From contig NZ_CP094241.1 of the NCBI RefSeq assembly GCF_022749495.1, positions 868,001 to 932,000 of the forward strand: a stretch of DNA of 64,000 nucleotides. Direction: 5' to 3'. Made by a program: the position numbers and the translations under genes. Below, piece after piece: positions 42,745-52,475 of this stretch. The notes beneath the pieces were generated by a model that ran no database searches, was not told where the DNA came from, and saw nothing but the letters and a program-made list of their open reading frames with translations. Position 1 is the stretch's first letter. Each line of letters begins with the position of its first letter. This DNA is from Neisseria macacae ATCC 33926. Its GTDB lineage: Bacteria; Pseudomonadota; Gammaproteobacteria; Burkholderiales; Neisseriaceae.

Positions 42745-42901
42745 TATAGTGGATTAACTTTAAACCAGTACGGCGTTGCCTCGCCTTAGCTCAAAGAGAA
42801 CGATTCTCTAAGGTGCTGAAGCACCAAGTGAATCGGTTCCGTACTATCTGTACTGTCTGCGGCTTCGTCGCCTTGTCCTGATTTAAATTTAATTCACTAT
42901 A
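42745..42901. repeat. CREE, full length 157 bp
   Basis: TATAGTGGATTAACTTTAAA to TTTAATTCACTATA with the GGTGCTGAAGCACC interior, the same long form as 11310-11466 in the opposite orientation. It fills most of the spacer between holC and the DUF1287 gene. Confidence 0.92.
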
Positions 42902-42915
42902 ACACGATGGAAAAT

Positions 42916-43575
42916 TTACTGAACAGGAAGCCTGAAATGTCCGGTAATGGTATAGCGGTAGAGGATGTCGTCTTCGCGGGTTCCCAAACCGATATTGTGG
43001 ATAATCAAGGGTCTGTCTCCGATTTTGCGGTCGGAGACGATGCCGATGTGGGGGCGGTTGCCTTTAAGCTCCCAAGTCACAATATCGCCTGCCTGATAAT
43101 TCGTATCCTGTACCGCCCAGCCTTGGCGTGTGAAATAAGTCATGAGGTTGGGTACCCGGCGGTGGTCGATGTTGGCATCGGGTTGTTTCAAGCCCCAACG
43201 GTTGGGATAGGCGGAGAAGTTCCGGCTCATGTCTTGATGGACAAGTTCTTGCAAATCCATATTTTGGTCGCGCAGGGCGCGGATGATGACGTCGGTGCAC
43301 ACGCCTTTTTTCATCGGTACGTCACCCATCGGATATTTGAGTTTGGTGTAGGCAGAGTCATAACGCAGGGTCTTGCCGATTTGGTTGCGCGCAGATTGGA
43401 CGATTTTCGGGGATGGTCGGTCGGGTTGGGTAATGGATTGTGAAGAGCCGGTACGGATAAGTGGGATGGTCGGACCGTAAGGGCTGTGATAAAACCAAAA
43501 AGCCGCAGCCGTAATCAAGGCAATGGCAACCGCAATGCTGGCAAGAACGAGATTGAGGGAGGTTTTGCGTTTCAT
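42916..43575 (-). CDS. DUF1287 domain protein (YijF-like)
   Basis: 219 residues with an N-terminal membrane anchor or signal (VLASIAVAIALITAAAFWF). The DUF1287 core shows GVCTDVIIRALR (cysteine), NLMTYFTRQGW, GDIVTWELKGNRPHIGIVSD and HNIGLGT, an NlpC/P60-like fold with a probable Cys-His-Asp arrangement. Likely periplasmic; activity unproven in the family. Confidence 0.82.
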   Translation of the reverse strand: MKRKTSLNLVLASIAVAIALITAAAFWFYHSPYGPTIPLIRTGSSQSITQPDRPSPKIVQSARNQIGKTLRYDSAYTKLKYPMGDVPMKKGVCTDVIIRALRDQNMDLQELVHQDMSRNFSAYPNRWGLKQPDANIDHRRVPNLMTYFTRQGWAVQDTNYQAGDIVTWELKGNRPHIGIVSDRKIGDRPLIIHNIGLGTREDDILYRYTITGHFRLPVQ

Positions 43576-44034
43576 GATTTGCGCACGGATTTAATGTAAA
43601 TGTTATATTCGTTATTTATCAGATTTCGGGGTGGGGTGGCAATCAAAAGAGGAGTAACGGTCTTTATTAGGTATATTCGGACGGGTAATCAATACGTTTT
43701 TGAGGGGAAAATGGCATTTTGTTAACGCTAAATCTCCTGTTTAGTCAAAATGATACTTTGGTTTTGCATACCTTTTCCAAGTACGGCATTTTAGAATCCG
43801 CCTCTTTTTGAGAAAATACCGCAGCATTAGCAGTAATGCGGTATAAGTCTTACAGCCTGATTGTGAATTCGCTCGAAAATTTTAGGGCAAACCGATAATT
43901 TGAATTCCAACCGGTTTCGATATAAAGCGCAGCATGCAAAGTAAACTTCAATATTCCGATATTGTTTAATTTTGTTGTTCTTTTATATCAATCAAAAACA
44001 TAAACCCACCATACCCAAAAAAGGAATCTCCCCG
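43576..44034. other. Intergenic between DUF1287 and htpX
   Basis: 459 bp without a convincing gene. AT-rich; one small hairpin (ATACCGCA 43816-43823 with TGCGGTAT 43837-43844). It probably contains both promoters. No DUS or CREE. Confidence 0.5.
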
Positions 44035-44874
44035 GTGAAACGAATCTTCTTGTTTCTCGCAACCAATATTGCCGTTTTGGTCGTCATCCGCGTTGTTTTG
44101 GCCGTACTTGGCATACACAGTACGGATCAGGTCGGCAGCCTGCTGGTGTACTCGGCCGTCGTCGGCTTTGCCGGTTCGATCATTTCATTATTGATGTCCA
44201 AATCCATCGCGAAAAACTCAGTCGGTGCGGAAGTCATCGTACAGCCGCGCAATCAAGTGGAAGCGTGGTTGTTGGCGACTGTGGAAGCACAGGCGAGGCA
44301 GTGGAGCCTGAAAACGCCGGAAGTGGCGATCTACCATTCCCCCGAACCCAATGCTTTCGCAACCGGTGCCACGCGCAACAGTTCGCTGATTGCGGTGAGT
44401 ACGGGTTTGCTCGAGCGCATGACGCGGGACGAAGTCGAAGCCGTTTTGGCGCACGAAATGGCACACGTCGGCAACGGCGACATGGTTACGCTGACCTTGA
44501 TACAGGGCGTGGTCAATACGTTTGTGGTTTTCCTTGCCCGCATCGTTTCCGGCATGATTGCACGCAACAACGACGGTAGCACTTCGCAAGGCACATATTT
44601 TTTAGTCAGCATGGTATTGCAGGTCGTGTTCGGCTTTTTGGCAAGCATCATCGTGATGTGGTTCAGCCGTCAGCGCGAATACCGTGCGGATGCGGGAGCC
44701 GCCAAACTGGTCGGCGCGCCCAAAATGATTGCCGCGCTGCAACGCTTGAAAGGCAACCCGAGCGATTTGCCGCAGCAAATGAATGCGATGGGTATCGCCA
44801 GCGATGCCAAAGATTCTTTGCTCAGCACCCACCCCTCTTTGGAAAACCGGATTGCCCGCCTGAAAGCTTTATAA
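44035..44874 (+). CDS. htpX: Membrane protease HtpX
   Basis: 279 residues from GTG 44035 (MKRIFLFLATNIAVLVVIRV), with AAAAAGGAAT upstream. Two N-terminal helices, the M48 zinc motif HEMAH (about 140-144), two more helices, and the third ligand in the QREYRADAGAAKLVG segment. Quality-control protease of the inner membrane, usually heat- or envelope-stress-induced. A TTG 21 codons upstream would add an unlikely extension. Confidence 0.94.
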   Translation: MKRIFLFLATNIAVLVVIRVVLAVLGIHSTDQVGSLLVYSAVVGFAGSIISLLMSKSIAKNSVGAEVIVQPRNQVEAWLLATVEAQARQWSLKTPEVAIYHSPEPNAFATGATRNSSLIAVSTGLLERMTRDEVEAVLAHEMAHVGNGDMVTLTLIQGVVNTFVVFLARIVSGMIARNNDGSTSQGTYFLVSMVLQVVFGFLASIIVMWFSRQREYRADAGAAKLVGAPKMIAALQRLKGNPSDLPQQMNAMGIASDAKDSLLSTHPSLENRIARLKAL

Positions 44875-45181
44875 TCAGGGCAGGGATTCACATAATGGAA
44901 AGATGATTGAAGGTCGTCTGAAAATGTGAATCGCCCAACCAACTTCGGATATTCTTGAAAACCTGTTCATTTGATTTGTATCAGCCGGATTCTGTCATAT
45001 TGCAGAATCCGGCTGTTTTCATTTCAAGCTGTATTTTGGGACAGTCCCTCAAATGAACCTGAAAGCAATACGGCGTTTCCTTGTTTGCGATTTTGTCTTG
45101 CCCTCCTGATTGTTGACGATTTCACTTATAATACCTTCCCTCATTTTCCATCTTCACACTCTATTTAAATTTCTCACCAAA
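44875..45181. other. Intergenic htpX - azlC
   Basis: 307 bp; one DUS near 44911 and a clear terminator at 44983-45020. No gene seen. Confidence 0.6.
44983..45020 (+). terminator. Intrinsic terminator after htpX
   Basis: AGCCGGATTCTG, 8-nt loop, CAGAATCCGGCT, GTTTTC: a 12-bp perfect stem. Confidence 0.8.
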
Positions 45182-45892
45182 ATGACACACCCAAATTCCC
45201 CGCAATCCGAATTTTTACGCGGCATCAAAGAATGTTCGCCCATGCTTATCGGGCTTTTGCCGTGGGCGCTGATACTCGGCGTACAAGGCGGGCAGAAAGG
45301 GATGAGTTGGCTGGAAATGCTACTGATGACGGGCATGAACTTTGCCGGCGGCTCGGAATTTGCTGCGGTCAACTTGTGGGCAAATCCGTTGCCGATACTG
45401 ATCATCGCCACCGTTACCTTCATGATTAATTCGCGCCATATTCTGATGGGGGCGGCAATCGCGCCTTATATGCGGGATATGCCGCGGAAAAAAGCCATGC
45501 CCGCGCTGTTTTTTATGTGTGACGAAAGTTGGGCGCTGGCGTTTGCGGAAATCCAAAAGCGCAAGGCGATGGGGCTACCGGCGTTCAATATGCCTTATTA
45601 CGCGGGCGTGTGCTTTATCCTTTATACCACTTGGATCGGCTTTGCGGCGTTTGGCGCGGCGGTCGGGCCGATGTTCGGCGATGTCGCGGCATGGGGTTTC
45701 GGCATGGCGTTTCCTGCTGTATTTTTGGTGCTGCTGCGTGGTATGTGGAAAAGCTTTAAGGCGGCACGCCCTTGGTTTGTCAGCCTGATTGTGGCGTGCG
45801 GGACTTATTTGTCGGTGGACGGGCATTGGTATGTGCCGCTGGGCGCGATTTCCGGCCTGCTTGCCGCCTATCTTTGGGGAGAGAGGGAATGA
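45182..45892 (+). CDS. azlC: AzlC family branched-chain amino acid exporter, large subunit
   Basis: 236 residues from ATG 45182 (MTHPNSPQSEFLRGIKECSP). Six to seven membrane helices; AzlC signatures NFAGGSEFAAVNLWA and INSRHILMGAAIAPY. With AzlD it exports branched-chain amino acids or analogues. Its stop overlaps the azlD start (ATGA). Confidence 0.88.
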   Translation: MTHPNSPQSEFLRGIKECSPMLIGLLPWALILGVQGGQKGMSWLEMLLMTGMNFAGGSEFAAVNLWANPLPILIIATVTFMINSRHILMGAAIAPYMRDMPRKKAMPALFFMCDESWALAFAEIQKRKAMGLPAFNMPYYAGVCFILYTTWIGFAAFGAAVGPMFGDVAAWGFGMAFPAVFLVLLRGMWKSFKAARPWFVSLIVACGTYLSVDGHWYVPLGAISGLLAAYLWGERE

Positions 45893-46197
45893 AGGATTTG
45901 CTGTCTTGGCAGTCGTTCCTGCTGTTTGCCAGTATGCTGGCGGTAACGTATTCCACCCGCCTTATCGGTTTTTTCGCCTTGCGCAACCGTACCTTAAGCC
46001 GCCGCGCACAAATCGTGATGGAAGCCGCGCCGGGTTGCGTGTTGATTTCCGTCATCGCGCCTTATTTCGTTTCCAACAAGCCGCACGAGTTGATTGCCAT
46101 TGCGCTGACCGTGTTTGCCGCAAGCAGGTTTTCCATGTTGGTTACCGTGTTGATTGGCGTGGGCAGTTCGGGGTTGTTGGGGTATTTGATGCGCTAG
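45889..46197 (+). CDS. azlD: AzlD family small transporter subunit
   Basis: 102 residues, four short membrane helices; YSTRLIGFFALRNR then IVMEAAPGCVLISVIAPYFV are typical of AzlD. The ATG at 45889 overlaps the azlC stop, so the two are translationally coupled. Confidence 0.88.
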   Translation: MKDLLSWQSFLLFASMLAVTYSTRLIGFFALRNRTLSRRAQIVMEAAPGCVLISVIAPYFVSNKPHELIAIALTVFAASRFSMLVTVLIGVGSSGLLGYLMR

Positions 46198-46288
46198 GCG
46201 GCTGCGTTTGAGTGAAACCGGTTACACCTGCTTTCAGACGACCTTATCTTGTTATAATGTCGTCTGAAATTTTTTATAAAGCAAAATC

Positions 46289-47038
46289 ATGGCAAACCAA
46301 AGACTCATCTACGGCTTTCACGCCGTCAACGCCCGCCTGTGGCAAAACCCGAAATCGATTACCGAACTCTACGTCCAAGAAGGCAAAAACGATGCCCGCA
46401 CGCGCGACGTGTTGGAGAAAGCGGCAAACGAAAACGTGCGCGTACACTTCGCCGACGCCGACCGCCTCAACGCCATCAGCAAAGGCGCGCGGCATCAGGG
46501 CGTAGTCGGGTTTATCGACGCTTCCAAAAACCACGTCCACCTCGAAGACGTATTGGAAAACCTGAGCGAACCGCCGCTATTGCTGATACTCGACGGCATC
46601 ACCGACCCGCACAACCTCGGCGCGTGCCTGCGAACAGCCGACGCAATGGGCGTACACGCCATCATCGCGCCGAAAGACAAAAGCGCGGGGCTGAACGCCA
46701 CCGTCAGCAAAGTCGCCTGCGGCGCGGCAGAAACCGTCCCCTACATCACCGTAACCAACCTTGCCCGCACTCTGCGCGAGTTGAAAGAATACGGCATCTG
46801 GATCATCGGCACCGACATGGGCGGCGATTCCGACCTCTATCATTGCGACCTGCCCGACAGCGCGGCATGGGTGATGGGCAACGAAGGCGAAGGCATGCGC
46901 CGCCTGACGCGCGAACATTGCGACATGCTGGTGTCGATACCCATGTTCGGCACGGTCGAAAGCATGAACGTCTCCGTCAGCGCAGGCATGGTGTTGAGTG
47001 AAACGCGCCGTCAAAGAGTGTTGAAAGCAGAGAAATAG
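46289..47038 (+). CDS. rlmB: 23S rRNA (guanosine-2'-O-)-methyltransferase RlmB
   Basis: 249 residues. N-terminal rRNA-binding domain (IYGFHAVNARL), then a SPOUT knot with LILDGITDPHNLGACLRTA, MGNEGEGMRRLT and IPMFGTVESMNVSVSAGMVL. It methylates G2251 in the peptidyl transferase loop. Two DUS cores lie just upstream. Confidence 0.95.
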   Translation: MANQRLIYGFHAVNARLWQNPKSITELYVQEGKNDARTRDVLEKAANENVRVHFADADRLNAISKGARHQGVVGFIDASKNHVHLEDVLENLSEPPLLLILDGITDPHNLGACLRTADAMGVHAIIAPKDKSAGLNATVSKVACGAAETVPYITVTNLARTLRELKEYGIWIIGTDMGGDSDLYHCDLPDSAAWVMGNEGEGMRRLTREHCDMLVSIPMFGTVESMNVSVSAGMVLSETRRQRVLKAEK

Positions 47039-47059
47039 GGCTTAGGTTTGTGAATAAAA

Positions 47060-47101
47060 AACGTCGTCTGAAAACCAAATTTCCGGTTTTCAGACGACGT
47101 T
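47060..47101. terminator. DUS-pair terminator between rlmB and ldh
   Basis: AACGTCGTCTGAAAACC and its inverse. The first base after AA is C rather than G, an off-consensus DUS. Genes on both sides converge here. Confidence 0.75.
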
Positions 47102-47121
47102 TTACTTAGAGGCTATTCTGT

Positions 47122-48075
47122 TTATCCGACCATTTCATCGACTTTGCGTTGATAGCTTTTCAACAGCTCCGCCGAGTGGGCAAATCGTTCGGTTTCGTCG
47201 TCTGAAAGTTGCAGGTCGATGATGCGGACCGCACCTTGGCGGTTGACGACGGTCGGTACACCGATATACACGCCGTTTTGTCCGAACTCGCCTTCAAGCA
47301 AGGTGGAAACAGGCAATACGACGCCTTGATTGTGCAGGATGGCGTTGGAGATACGGCTCAAACCCATGCCGATGCCGTGGCTGGTTGAGCCTTTGGCGGC
47401 GATGACTTCGTAGGCGGCATTGCGCACGGTGGTATAAATTTTGTCCATACGCGCCTGCCCGTCTTCTGATTGTTCCAACATCTTCTGAACCGACATACCC
47501 GCGATGTTGGCGGTACTCCAAAGCGCGATGATGCTGTCGCCGTGTTCGCCGATCATCATGGCATCGACGCTCCAAGGCGCGACGTCGAATTCGTTGCCCA
47601 GACAAACGCGGAAACGGGCGGAGTCAAGGATGGTACCCGAGCCGATAACGCGCTCTTTGGGCAGCCCTGAAAAGCGCAGGACGGCATAAGACAGTACGTC
47701 CACGGGATTGGAGGCAACCAAGAAGATGCCGTCAAAGCCCGAAGCCATGACTTTCGAAACGATGTCGCGGAAGATGCGCAGGTTTTTGTCGATTAAGTCC
47801 AAACGGGTTTCGCCGGGAGCCTGCGCCGCGCCCGCGCAAATACACACGATGTCCGCATCCGAACAATCATCGTAATCGCCGACGTAAATACGCGCAGGCG
47901 AGGCGGCATAAGGCATTCCGTGGCGGAAGTCGCGCGCTTCGCCTTCCGCGCGCGTGCGGTTGATGTCGATTAAAACCATGTCGTCGCACAAGGCTTGGTT
48001 GAGCATGGAATAGGCATAGCTGACCCCAACCGCGCCCAAGCCCACAACGACCACTTTATTACCAACTTTTTTCAT
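47122..48075 (-). CDS. ldh: NAD-dependent L-lactate dehydrogenase
   Basis: 317 residues from ATG 48075 (MKKVGNKVVVVGLGAVGVSY). The Rossmann GLGAVG motif is present; AQAPGETRLDL has the glutamine typical of lactate rather than malate specificity; the catalytic His is in MIGEHGDS and the Asp/Arg in the SARFRVCLG helix. It reduces pyruvate to L-lactate under fermentative conditions. ATG 48075 is preferred over an upstream start because the Rossmann strand then begins at residue 7. Confidence 0.93.
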   Translation of the reverse strand: MKKVGNKVVVVGLGAVGVSYAYSMLNQALCDDMVLIDINRTRAEGEARDFRHGMPYAASPARIYVGDYDDCSDADIVCICAGAAQAPGETRLDLIDKNLRIFRDIVSKVMASGFDGIFLVASNPVDVLSYAVLRFSGLPKERVIGSGTILDSARFRVCLGNEFDVAPWSVDAMMIGEHGDSIIALWSTANIAGMSVQKMLEQSEDGQARMDKIYTTVRNAAYEVIAAKGSTSHGIGMGLSRISNAILHNQGVVLPVSTLLEGEFGQNGVYIGVPTVVNRQGAVRIIDLQLSDDETERFAHSAELLKSYQRKVDEMVG

Positions 48076-48639
48076 ATTTATTCCTGTTTGTTTGTGAATA
48101 GGAATTATTAATAACACTTGGACGGGGTGGCGTCAAATTTCAGACGACCGAGGTTTTGAAATGCTCAAAAATGGGCGGGAAACGGCGTGCAAAACGACAC
48201 TTGTCAAACCGTGCAAAACGACCTCATCCAAAACGGGCGCAGCATTTGTTGATAAAAAGCAGGCGTGATGTTGGAAATGAACCGGTATATGACACAAAAT
48301 GGATTTGATTGGTTAAGGCAGACAGCACAATCCCAAATTGTCGGTGTGGAAAGTATTGCTGAAAACTTTGTAGGAGAACGGCAAAGCCGGGTCAAGCACA
48401 GACGAGGCTTGATGGGGCAAACGGTTGAATATTGGCAAAAGAGATTGATTAAAACGGTCTTTTAGGACAAGAGGTCGTCTGAAACTCAACTTTCAGACGA
48501 CCTTTTGATTTTACTTTTTTAGCAAAGCCAAAGAATACTTTATCATTTCCTATTGAGAAATTATGTTGTTCATAAATTGAGATTTATTGCTTAATCATTT
48601 ATCCGTACAATCCGCCTCATCAAATATTTTAAGGAGGCA
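48076..48639. other. Intergenic, possible small degraded gene
   Basis: 564 bp. A plus-strand frame at 48265-48465 (66 codons) and a minus-strand one at 48204-48395 overlap; neither has a good ribosome site or recognisable product, so I call neither. A DUS-pair hairpin at 48472-48503 ends it, followed by AT-rich DNA leading to the YgiD-like gene. Confidence 0.4.
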
Positions 48640-49428
48640 ATGATGAAAAAAATGCCTGTATTGTTTGTCGGCCATGGCAGTCCGATGAATGCATTGGATA
48701 AGGAAAATCCGTTCAACCAAAATCTCAGCCTGATTACGCAAAAGTTTGCCAAACCCAAAGCGATTTTGATGATTTCGGCGCATTGGTACAGCAGCCGTTT
48801 GCAGGTTACATCGGGTGAACATCCTGAAATGATTTACGATTTTTACGGATTTCCTGAAGAGCTGAGCCAAGTGCAGTATCCGGCGCCCGGTTCGCCCGAA
48901 TTAGCGGAGCAAGTTCGGTCGTTATTACAATCGGAAAATGTGGAGCTGAACCCGACGCGCGGTTTTGATCACGGCGCGTGGGCGGTGTTGAAATTTATGT
49001 ATCCCGATGCCGATATTCCTGTGGTGCAGCTCAGCCTGAACCGTTTGCAGTCGGCGGAATGGCATTTCAATTTGGCGAAAAAATTATCTGCCTTGCGCGA
49101 ACAGGGTGTGTTGATTATCGGCAGCGGCAATATTATCCATAATTTGAGCGTGATGAGCAGGGCGCATATCAATCAAATCGGCGCGGGTTATGATTGGGCG
49201 TTTGCGTTCCGCGAAGCGGTCAATCAGTCGATTGTCGAGCGGGATGTCGATACTTTGATTCATTACGAACGGCTGGGCGAAAAGGCGATGCTCTCCGTGC
49301 CGACTCCGGAACATTATCTGCCTTTTCTTTGCATCATGGCATTGCGAGAGCCGGATGATGCCATTACGTTTTTCAACGACAACCTTGTCGCCGGTTCGCT
49401 CAGTATGACTTCGCTTTTAGTGGGGTAA
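48640..49428 (+). CDS. ygiD: Class III extradiol dioxygenase family protein (YgiD-like)
   Basis: 262 residues (MMKKMPVLFVGHGSPMNALD), with AAGGAGG upstream. Metal-binding residues are visible in GHGSPM, SAHWYSS, FDHGAWAVL and GSGNIIHNL, the LigB/4,5-DOPA-dioxygenase fold. E. coli YgiD opens L-DOPA. Substrate here unknown. Confidence 0.9.
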   Translation: MMKKMPVLFVGHGSPMNALDKENPFNQNLSLITQKFAKPKAILMISAHWYSSRLQVTSGEHPEMIYDFYGFPEELSQVQYPAPGSPELAEQVRSLLQSENVELNPTRGFDHGAWAVLKFMYPDADIPVVQLSLNRLQSAEWHFNLAKKLSALREQGVLIIGSGNIIHNLSVMSRAHINQIGAGYDWAFAFREAVNQSIVERDVDTLIHYERLGEKAMLSVPTPEHYLPFLCIMALREPDDAITFFNDNLVAGSLSMTSLLVG

Positions 49429-49555
49429 AAGAAAAAATATGGCAACGCTATTTCGGTCAGGTTATGATTTAATACAGCATATTTGATTGAAAATGCTAGG
49501 TTTATTGACGAGGGCTGTTTTTTTCAGTCAAAGAAACCAGTGCATCAGTTGGTTA

Positions 49556-49600
49556 AAAGGTCGTCTGAAAACCTGATTGGGCGTTTTCAGACGACCTTTG
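49556..49600. terminator. DUS-pair terminator
   Basis: AAAGGTCGTCTGAAAAC and its inverse, between convergent genes at 48640 and 49626. Confidence 0.75.
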
Positions 49601-49625
49601 CTTTGCTGATAAAGATTCGGGCTGC

Positions 49626-50552
49626 TTACGGACGGTTGGCTGCGATATGGTAGCGCGTTTCAAATGCGGCTTCTTCTCCCGCGTCCAGCTTGATTAACCC
49701 TAAGCCGTTGTTAAAACAGTCGGGTGCGCCGCTGAGGTTTTCGATGGCGATGGTGTCGCGGGTCGATGGGGTGAAGATTTGCAGGTAGGGATAGGATGCG
49801 TCGGGGTAAATGCTCAGGGTCAGCCCGTTGCCTGAAAGCGTGCAGGCGGCGGGTTTGCTGCGTGCTAAGACAAAGCTGTTGTCCAATTCGATGCCTACCA
49901 GGCTTGAGGTCGTCTGAAAACGGGTGTCGTCGATCATGCTGCCGTCGGGAACCAAATCGGCATCGAAGCCCAAGCGTTTGCTGCTGTCGATTTCCAGCGA
50001 CCAATCGTCGGTTTTGCCGCCGAGTGTGAAATAGGGGTGCCAGCCGTCTGCGAGCGGCATGGCGGTTGCGCCTTGGTTGCGGACGGTGGAGCGGATGCTT
50101 AAACCGTCTGCGCTGAGGCGGTAGCGGACGGTCAGGCTGAAGGGGAAGGGATAGCCGCTGTCGTCTTGTGCGTAATCTGCGCGGATTTCGACTTCGGCGG
50201 ATTGGCCGTCGGCATGGCTGTTGACGAGGGTAAACTCGCGGTCATACATCAAACCGTGTGCCGCGTGTTCGGCGAGTTTGAATTTGCCGCACTGATATGC
50301 TTTGCCGTCAAAGCTGTATTTGCCGTGGCGCAGGCGGCAGGCGTACGGGCTGAGCTTGCCGCTGCGGAACCATTCGGTCAGGCTCTCGCGGGCGTGTTGC
50401 GGGGTGTCGTAGGCTTTGACGATGTTGAACCATGTGCCGTCGGGGCGGCGGATTTCGTAGCGGTTGAGCAGCCCGCCGTAGAGATAAATTTCCGCGCGCA
50501 AATCGGCTGAGGCGAGCAGCAGGCGGTCGTTGTCGGTTGTGAGTGTGAACAT
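49626..50552 (-). CDS. Aldose 1-epimerase family protein
   Basis: 308 residues. A galactose-mutarotase-like beta-sandwich; ADGWHPYFTLGG contains the catalytic-type His, SEFTL/VNSHADGQSAEVE strands precede it, and FTPSTRDTIAIENLSGAPD is the conserved C-terminal block carrying the acid. It interconverts sugar anomers; the substrate is not evident. Separated by a DUS pair from the VWA lipoprotein gene. Confidence 0.85.
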   Translation of the reverse strand: MFTLTTDNDRLLLASADLRAEIYLYGGLLNRYEIRRPDGTWFNIVKAYDTPQHARESLTEWFRSGKLSPYACRLRHGKYSFDGKAYQCGKFKLAEHAAHGLMYDREFTLVNSHADGQSAEVEIRADYAQDDSGYPFPFSLTVRYRLSADGLSIRSTVRNQGATAMPLADGWHPYFTLGGKTDDWSLEIDSSKRLGFDADLVPDGSMIDDTRFQTTSSLVGIELDNSFVLARSKPAACTLSGNGLTLSIYPDASYPYLQIFTPSTRDTIAIENLSGAPDCFNNGLGLIKLDAGEEAAFETRYHIAANRP

Positions 50553-50588
50553 GAAGCGGCTCCTGATGGTGGTTGAGACAGGGTGTAT

Positions 50589-50623
50589 AAAAGGTCGTCT
50601 GAAAAGTTTTCAGACGACCTTTT
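50589..50623 (-). terminator. DUS-pair terminator after the VWA lipoprotein gene
   Basis: AAAAGGTCGTCTGAAAA and TTTTCAGACGACCTTTT separated by one G, an almost perfect palindrome. Confidence 0.8.
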
Positions 50624-50629
50624 GAGATT

Positions 50630-52222
50630 TTACTCTTTAACTAAAGGACCTGATGTTCCTCCGTGTCCGGCGGCGGTGCGCACCAGTTGGAGAAATTCGG
50701 ATTTCAGGCCGAACGGGTCATCGTCTTGGACTTTTTGTGCCATGTTTTCGATGTCTCTCCAACTGAGTTTGCCGTTGTATTCGCCGCCGCGCAGGGCTTG
50801 GGCATAGGAAGCGGCGGCAAGGGCGAGCAGGGTGTCTTTGTCGGCTTGGTCAAGCGGTTTGCTGCCGACGGGGACGGCTTGCTGCATCAGTTGGCTGTCT
50901 TTTTGTCCGGGCAGTTTGTAGCGCACTTTGACAAAGGCGTATTCGTTTTTGCTGCCTTTGGCGGTCGGGGCTTTTTGATAGCGTGATTCTTCTAACCAGC
51001 CTTGTTTGCCCTGCGGGATGATTTCATAGAGGGCGGTCACGCTGTGGCCTGCGCCGATGTCGCCCGCATCTACTTTGTCGTTGTTGAAATCTTCATTGCG
51101 CAGGGTGCGGTTGGTATAGCCGACCAAGCGGTATTCTTTGACGGTGGCGGGGTTGAATTCGACTTGGATTTTGACATCCTGCGCTACGGTGGCGAGTGTG
51201 GAGGTCAGCTGCTGTTGCAGGACTTTTTTCGCTTCTTTTTCGTTGTCGATGTAGCTGTAATTGCCGTCACCCGCATCGGCGATTTGTTCCATCATGTCTT
51301 CGTTGTAGTTGCCCATGCCGAAGCCCAGGGTGCTGAGTGAAACGCCGCTTTTGCGTTTTTCGGCAACCATAGATTTGAGGGTTTCGGTGTCGGATACGCC
51401 GACGTTAAAGTCGCCGTCGGTCGCCAATAAAATGCGGTTGATACCGTTGGGTACGAAGGCTTTTTGCGCTTGCTCATAAGCCATTTGCAGTGCGGATTCG
51501 CCGTCTGTCGCGCCGCCTGCACGCAGTTTGTCGATGGCGCTCAGGATTGTTTCTTTATCTGCACCTGATGTGGGCGGGAGTACCAGATCTTCACCTGACG
51601 CATAGGTAATCAGGGTCACTTTGTCTTGCGGACGTAATTGTTGGGTCAGGATGCGAAGGGTTTTTTGAACCAGCGGCAGTTTGTTTTCCTCATCCATACT
51701 GCTGGATACGTCCACAAGGAAAACGAGGTTGGCAGGCGGTAGGTCTTTCTTCGCGGTGTCTTGAGCCTGTATGCCGATTTTGATGAGTTTGGCTTCAGGT
51801 TGCCACGGTGAATCAATGGTTTCAGTGTGAACGGCAAATGGACGGTTGTCAGTAGGCAGTGGATAGTTGTAGGGGAAATAATTGACGATTTCCTCAATCC
51901 GTACAGCATCTTTGGGCGGTTGTTGGCCGCTGGTCAGAAATCGGCGGACGTTGGCGTAGCTGCCGGTATCGACGTCTATGCTGAATGTGGATACAGGCTC
52001 TTGGGCAACGGATTTGACCGGTTGGTCGGGTTGGTCTTGGTAGCGTTCGGTGTTTTCTGCAAGAGACAGATTTTCTTCAGTAACGGCGGCAGTAGACAGT
52101 GCTGCGTTGTGTGGACTCTGAAGACTGTCAGGTGAAGAACTTGAGTGTTCGTGTGAACCGGAACACGCTGCCAACGTTGCTAACGTGAGTATGGAAACGG
52201 TTTTTAGAAAAAAACGCGGCAT
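50630..52222 (-). CDS. VWA-domain lipoprotein (YfbK-like)
   Basis: 530 residues. Lipobox LAAC at about 16-19, Ser-rich spacer; the von Willebrand N-terminal domain contains STFSIDVDTGSYANVRRFL and VRIEEIVNYFPYNY; the VWA domain has a complete MIDAS (LVDVSSSMDEE, later T and DGDFNVG); a C-terminal DUF3520 region follows. Proteins of the YfbK group are membrane-attached and of unknown function, possibly in adhesion or envelope maintenance. Confidence 0.88.
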   Translation of the reverse strand: MPRFFLKTVSILTLATLAACSGSHEHSSSSPDSLQSPHNAALSTAAVTEENLSLAENTERYQDQPDQPVKSVAQEPVSTFSIDVDTGSYANVRRFLTSGQQPPKDAVRIEEIVNYFPYNYPLPTDNRPFAVHTETIDSPWQPEAKLIKIGIQAQDTAKKDLPPANLVFLVDVSSSMDEENKLPLVQKTLRILTQQLRPQDKVTLITYASGEDLVLPPTSGADKETILSAIDKLRAGGATDGESALQMAYEQAQKAFVPNGINRILLATDGDFNVGVSDTETLKSMVAEKRKSGVSLSTLGFGMGNYNEDMMEQIADAGDGNYSYIDNEKEAKKVLQQQLTSTLATVAQDVKIQVEFNPATVKEYRLVGYTNRTLRNEDFNNDKVDAGDIGAGHSVTALYEIIPQGKQGWLEESRYQKAPTAKGSKNEYAFVKVRYKLPGQKDSQLMQQAVPVGSKPLDQADKDTLLALAAASYAQALRGGEYNGKLSWRDIENMAQKVQDDDPFGLKSEFLQLVRTAAGHGGTSGPLVKE

Positions 52223-52335
52223 GATTTAAGCTCCATAGAAATATCACATGCTGATTGTTAAAAGTATTGATAGCAGTGTATTGGCAGATTCAACGATAGC
52301 GCAGGGTCAATTTTTATTTGGATTTTAATGTGTGA

Positions 52336-52403
52336 ATAGTGGGTTAAGTTTAAATCAGGACAAGGCGGAGCAATGCGGTACTGGTCTAAACTTAACCCAC
52401 TAT
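52336..52403. repeat. Miniature CREE, 68 bp
   Basis: ATAGTGGGTTAAGTTTA pairs perfectly with TAAACTTAACCCACTAT (17 bp). The core keeps AATCAGGACAAGGCGGAG. Both arms carry the same change (GGATTAA to GGGTTAA), so the palindrome is preserved. Confidence 0.8.
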
Positions 52404-52475
52404 GTTTATGACTTAGGCAAGATTTTGTCGGGCTGAGACGATTTTGTAAAGGCCTCGGCCCCGATTTATCTTACA

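Noticed and set aside
48204..48465. Two overlapping short frames downstream of ldh
   Set aside because: No ribosome sites, Cys/Trp-rich or unremarkable sequence, no family resemblance.
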